Source: Actinomycetes bacterium
GTDB lineage: Bacteria; Actinomycetota; Coriobacteriia; Coriobacteriales; Eggerthellaceae
Direction: 5' to 3'
Length of the DNA: 8,293 bases
Assembly: GCA_023403475.1 (NCBI GenBank)
Contig: JAEYEL010000030.1
Location: 1-8,293 of the forward strand
Below the pieces are notes generated by a model that searched no databases, was not told the origin of the DNA, and saw nothing but the letters and a program-made list of their open reading frames with translations. The position numbers and the translations under genes are program-made. Below, one piece after another: positions 6,050 to 8,293 of the stretch. Position 1 is the stretch's first letter. The number at the start of each line of letters is the position of its first letter.

Positions 6050-6055
6050 ATTATA
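6050..6055 (-). promoter_or_regulatory. -10 element of the LytTR regulator promoter
   Basis: The minus strand carries a perfect TATAAT at 6055-6050, about 44 nt upstream of the regulator's ATG, implying a leader of roughly 37 nt. No TTGACA-like -35 is seen at 16-18 bp upstream (the sequence there is near GGCGGA), so the promoter may be weak or need an activator. Two overlapping GTT-centred elements (TGCGTTCGT, TTCGTTGGT, near 6095-6107) lie further upstream. Confidence 0.6.
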
Positions 6056-6117
6056 AAGCAACCGAGCCGCATTCCGCCGAAAAGATAAGAGAAACCAACG
6101 AACGCAAGGTGAGCGCG

Positions 6118-6180
6118 AAGGTCGCGGGGGTCACAGGGGTCACGAGGGCCACGAGGGCCACAGGGGTCGCGAAGGTCACA
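6118..6180. repeat. Seven-unit 9-bp tandem repeat upstream of the LytTR regulator
   Basis: From 6118 to 6180 the plus strand consists of seven contiguous 9-bp units of the pattern RRGGYCRCR: AAGGTCGCG, GGGGTCACA, GGGGTCACG, AGGGCCACG, AGGGCCACA, GGGGTCGCG, AAGGTCACA. They lie in the 282-bp gap between the peptidase stop (6289) and the regulator start (6006), about 60 bp upstream of the regulator's -10. A frame on either strand crosses the repeat, but neither extends into a credible gene. The rest of the gap (6181-6288) shows no gene, and no clear terminator for the peptidase transcript is visible. Confidence 0.85.
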
Positions 6181-6288
6181 GCTCGCACCACGTGCTTCGC
6201 ATCCCTCGGAGCACATAAGCAGGGCGCGAACCGTGACCGTAAGGCGTTATCAGCGTGAAGAGACAGGTCGTCTTGTTTTCGGAAGGCA

Positions 6289-7716
6289 CTATTTCAAATC
6301 GAGCGCCATGAGCTTTTGCAAGGTGAGCGCATAAATGCGGAACGCCTGCTTGAGCAAGTTTTCGCTCACGCCCTCGTCAGGGCCGTGCATGCCGCCTACC
6401 CATGCGGGCACTTCCTCCCACGGTTTTTCGGGGCCGAAACTTGAAGCCGCCTTGAAGTGGCGGGCATAGGTGCCGCCGCCCATGGTGAACGGTTTTGCCT
6501 GTTCGCCGGTAGCTTCGTTGTAAGCGTTCAGCAGCGCTTGAATGACCGGGCTTTCGGGATCCACCAAAAAAGGGACGACGTTTTTGGTGTTTTCGAACTC
6601 GCCGCCAACGGCATGGGTAAGTCTGCCCATGCGCTCGGTTATCTCATCGGCCGTGATAGACGTGGGATAGCGGCTGTCCATCGACTGTACGAAACGGTCG
6701 TCCTCAATATGCATGGTGCCGCCCACCACGGTGAGCGGGCCGAAATGCTCATCGGCGCTTGCGATGCCGACTCCGCTGCCGTCGGTATGATGAACAAGCT
6801 TTTGAACAAGCGTGAAATAGGCTTGCTCGTCGGGCGTGCAAAGGTTGCGCTCAAGCAGGTAATCGACGATAAGCCCAATGGCACTTACGCCCTCTTCCGG
6901 AATCGAAGCGTGGGCGCTTTTCCCCGTAGCCGTGAGACGCGCTAAACCGGCGGCCTCTTCGCTTACCTTGATGTTGCCGGTTTCCGGAAGATCGGCGACG
7001 CTCGCCCGCACCACAGCCTCCGCAAACCCGGGAACCGCATTCGTCACGGTGCCGCCGTCGAAAGAAACCACCGTGCGATTGGCGGCGGGAATCCGCTTGC
7101 TTACCAAGAGGCCGTCATAGCAGCCCTTTTCGCCGTAGCTCACGGGAAATTCCGCATCGGGCGTGAACAAAAACGCCGGGTCGTCGTAACGTTTTTGGTA
7201 ATACTCCACGTCGTACATGCCTGTTTCCTCGTTCGCCCCGAACAGGAAACGCACCGTGTAGGGGAACCGCCCCACTGCACCTGCATCCTGCAGGTCTTTC
7301 CAGAACTTCACGGCATGCAGCGCCACAACGGTAGGGCCTTTGTCGTCTATGACGCCGCGCCCTATAAGATAGCCTTCCTTGCGTGTGACCTCGAACGGTC
7401 GAAACGTCCAGCCGGGACCTGCCGGAACCACATCGGTGTGGCCGATAATGCCCACTTGCGTTTCGCTTGCGCCGGGGAAATCGGCGTACCCGATATAGCC
7501 ATCGACGTCATGCGTTTGAAAGCCCATGCGGGCAGCCATATCGAGCGCAGCCGAAAGAGACTCGCGAGGCCCAGGCCCAAACGGCGCACCTTCCTTTGCC
7601 TTGTCTTCCTCTAAGAAACTGGGAACGCGCACGAGCGTAGCAATATCTTCCACCATGCTTTCCCAGTTCGCATCTAGATACGCGTCTACCTTTTCGCTTA
7701 ATTCCGCATCGTTCAT
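6289..7716 (-). CDS. M20-family metallodipeptidase, PepV/Sapep-like
   Basis: This is a 475-residue cytoplasmic dinuclear-zinc peptidase of the M20 family, most like the PepV/Sapep dipeptidases that cleave short peptides during peptide utilisation. All expected active-site elements are present: GHTDVVPAG (H93, with catalytic-type D95), GVIDDKGPT (bridging Asp at 124/125), GANEETG (general base E163 and ligand E164), FTPDAEFPV (D187) and the C-terminal GGMHGPDEG (H444). GEKG (195-198) opens the inserted lid/dimer domain, which includes SAHAS (267-271), and GGGTYARHF lies near 413-421. The length fits PepV. The ATG at 7716 is chosen for GGGAGG 5 nt upstream; a TTG six codons earlier is less likely. 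It has its own sigma70-like promoter and no operon partner in the window. Exact substrate preference cannot be read; carnosinase-like or amidohydrolase activity are alternatives. Confidence 0.95.
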   Translation of the reverse strand: MNDAELSEKVDAYLDANWESMVEDIATLVRVPSFLEEDKAKEGAPFGPGPRESLSAALDMAARMGFQTHDVDGYIGYADFPGASETQVGIIGHTDVVPAGPGWTFRPFEVTRKEGYLIGRGVIDDKGPTVVALHAVKFWKDLQDAGAVGRFPYTVRFLFGANEETGMYDVEYYQKRYDDPAFLFTPDAEFPVSYGEKGCYDGLLVSKRIPAANRTVVSFDGGTVTNAVPGFAEAVVRASVADLPETGNIKVSEEAAGLARLTATGKSAHASIPEEGVSAIGLIVDYLLERNLCTPDEQAYFTLVQKLVHHTDGSGVGIASADEHFGPLTVVGGTMHIEDDRFVQSMDSRYPTSITADEITERMGRLTHAVGGEFENTKNVVPFLVDPESPVIQALLNAYNEATGEQAKPFTMGGGTYARHFKAASSFGPEKPWEEVPAWVGGMHGPDEGVSENLLKQAFRIYALTLQKLMALDLK

Positions 7717-7757
7717 GCATGCCTCCCAGTTCAAATGCCCAACAACAAATCTGCCCC

Positions 7758-7785
7758 ATTATGCACCAAGGCGCAGCTGTGTCAA
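7758..7785 (-). promoter_or_regulatory. Sigma70-type promoter of the M20 peptidase gene
   Basis: On the minus strand a perfect -35 TTGACA (7785-7780) is followed after 16 bp by CATAAT (7763-7758), a 5-of-6 match to the -10 consensus. Transcription would start near 7750, giving a leader of roughly 34 nt before the ATG at 7716. This is the best promoter in the window. Confidence 0.75.
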
Positions 7786-7799
7786 AAGTGAAAACAGCT
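7775..7799. promoter_or_regulatory. Inverted repeat over the peptidase -35 element, candidate operator
   Basis: AGCTGT (7775-7780) and ACAGCT (7794-7799) form 6-bp perfect arms around a 13-bp spacer. The element overlaps the -35 hexamer (7780-7785) and extends upstream, where a repressor or activator could act. No regulator can be named. The arms are short enough to arise by chance. Confidence 0.35.
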
Positions 7800-7851
7800 C
7801 CCTTCACACTTCGACAAGAAAACGATTCCGAAACGACACAGAGAATCCTGA

Positions 7852-7869
7852 GCGAACCTTGCGAACCTT
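7852..7869. repeat. Two-copy 9-bp direct repeat
   Basis: GCGAACCTT occurs twice back to back at 7852-7860 and 7861-7869. It lies in the 274-bp gap between the winged-helix gene (stop at 7991) and the peptidase start (7716). Apart from this, the peptidase promoter and the operator-like repeat, I see no gene or clear terminator in the gap. Confidence 0.5.
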
Positions 7870-7990
7870 GTGCGCACGGGTGAACCCCGCACAGCCTATC
7901 GGCAAGCCAGGAATCGCAGCGAGAGCATCGGCACCGCAGCGGCAGAACCACCCGTAATCGGAATCCGCGAGAACTTCCAAGGCTTTTGGC

Positions 7991-8293
7991 TTATGCTCGC
8001 TCGTACCTCGTCGAGCGGCCTTGGCGCTCGTTTTGCTTTAGAACACCTTTGCCGACCATCTCTTTTATCCTGCGATAAGCGGTTGCCGTCGATACCCCGA
8101 GCAACGAGGAAGCCTCCGAAGTGGATACGGATCCGTTAATGCGCACTGCATCCAAAATGGCGCTCACCTCACGCTCTGCCTTACTTTCGATCGTTGTGGA
8201 CGCCGAAGCGCGGAATGCGGCGGAGTCGTTCGGACGCGTTTTCTTCATTGTCACAACGAACAGCGAGAGGCTATCCTCTGGCACAGCGGGCGC
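7991..8293 (-). CDS. C-terminal end of a protein with a winged-helix DNA-binding domain (partial)
   Basis: About 100 codons end at the TAA in 7993-7991 and the frame is still open at the right edge of the window. The C-terminal part is a winged helix-turn-helix: EREVSAILDAVRINGSVSTSEASSLLGVSTATAYRRIKEMV, then a wing-like KGVLKQNERQGRSTRYERA. Possible starts inside the window (GTG at 8284, ATG at 8248) lack a Shine-Dalgarno, so this is more likely the tail of a longer protein. Such a domain closing with GRSTRY is often found at the C-terminus of AlbA_2/AAA_4-type ATP-binding regulators and of some Fic-like proteins; which applies cannot be told from this fragment. A Ser/Ala-rich linker (DSAAFRASASTT) precedes it. 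Confidence 0.7.
   Translation of the reverse strand, partial: APAVPEDSLSLFVVTMKKTRPNDSAAFRASASTTIESKAEREVSAILDAVRINGSVSTSEASSLLGVSTATAYRRIKEMVGKGVLKQNERQGRSTRYERA

Noticed and set aside
6118..6180. 9-bp repeats as a CRISPR array or iteron origin
   Set aside because: The units are contiguous with no unique spacers and far too short for CRISPR; there is no replication initiator gene or AT-rich unwinding region nearby.
6007..6216. Upstream extension of the LytTR regulator with repeated Cys-Asp-Pro-Arg-like triplets
   Set aside because: The repeat peptide is only the translation of the 9-bp tandem repeat; the frame crosses a TATAAT promoter, and the ATG at 6006 has a strong Shine-Dalgarno and begins the receiver domain properly.

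Overview
The window reads as chromosomal DNA from a moderately GC-rich anaerobe. The best guess is an actinobacterium of the Coriobacteriia/Eggerthellaceae type. That rests on codon and GC character, strong SD sequences, a hydrogenase-maturation gene beside nikR, and a Cache-type hybrid kinase beside a LytTR regulator. It is an inference; no rRNA or other decisive marker is present. All confident genes but one lie on the minus strand, so the gene order below is given in transcription order, from high to low coordinates.

Layout. (1) 8293-7991: the C-terminal end of a gene entering from the right edge, carrying a winged-helix DNA-binding domain. (2) 7716-6289: a complete M20/PepV-like metallodipeptidase gene behind a good sigma70-type promoter, with an inverted repeat over its -35 element. 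(3) 6288-6007: a non-coding stretch with a seven-copy 9-bp tandem repeat and the promoter of the next gene. (4) 6006-5293: a LytTR response regulator, followed by a hairpin, a possible LytTR binding site and a membrane-bound hybrid histidine kinase (5120-2841). (5) 2093-2785, the only plus-strand gene: an unrecognised protein with an Asn/Asp/Gly-rich central linker, converging on the kinase across a degenerate 30-bp tandem repeat. (6) 1939-19: a nickel/hydrogenase cluster made of a small unrecognised helical protein, NikR, and HypE ending in its functional C-terminal cysteine.

The most notable non-coding element lies between nikR and hypE. It is a perfect 36-bp palindrome whose central 16 bp are exactly the chromosomal parS sequence bound by ParB. 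This suggests the window lies in the origin-proximal part of the chromosome and that the nickel/hydrogenase cluster sits within a ParB-loaded domain. The divergent region in front of the small gene has an 8-bp inverted repeat with the general geometry of a ribbon-helix-helix (NikR-type) operator.

Functionally there are two identifiable modules. One is nickel homeostasis and [NiFe]-hydrogenase cofactor assembly (NikR, HypE, possibly the small protein). The other is a signalling pair (sensor hybrid kinase plus LytTR regulator) of mismatched classes. The peptidase is a housekeeping-type enzyme with no visible tie to either. I saw no insertion sequence, CRISPR array, tRNA, rRNA or obvious defence system.
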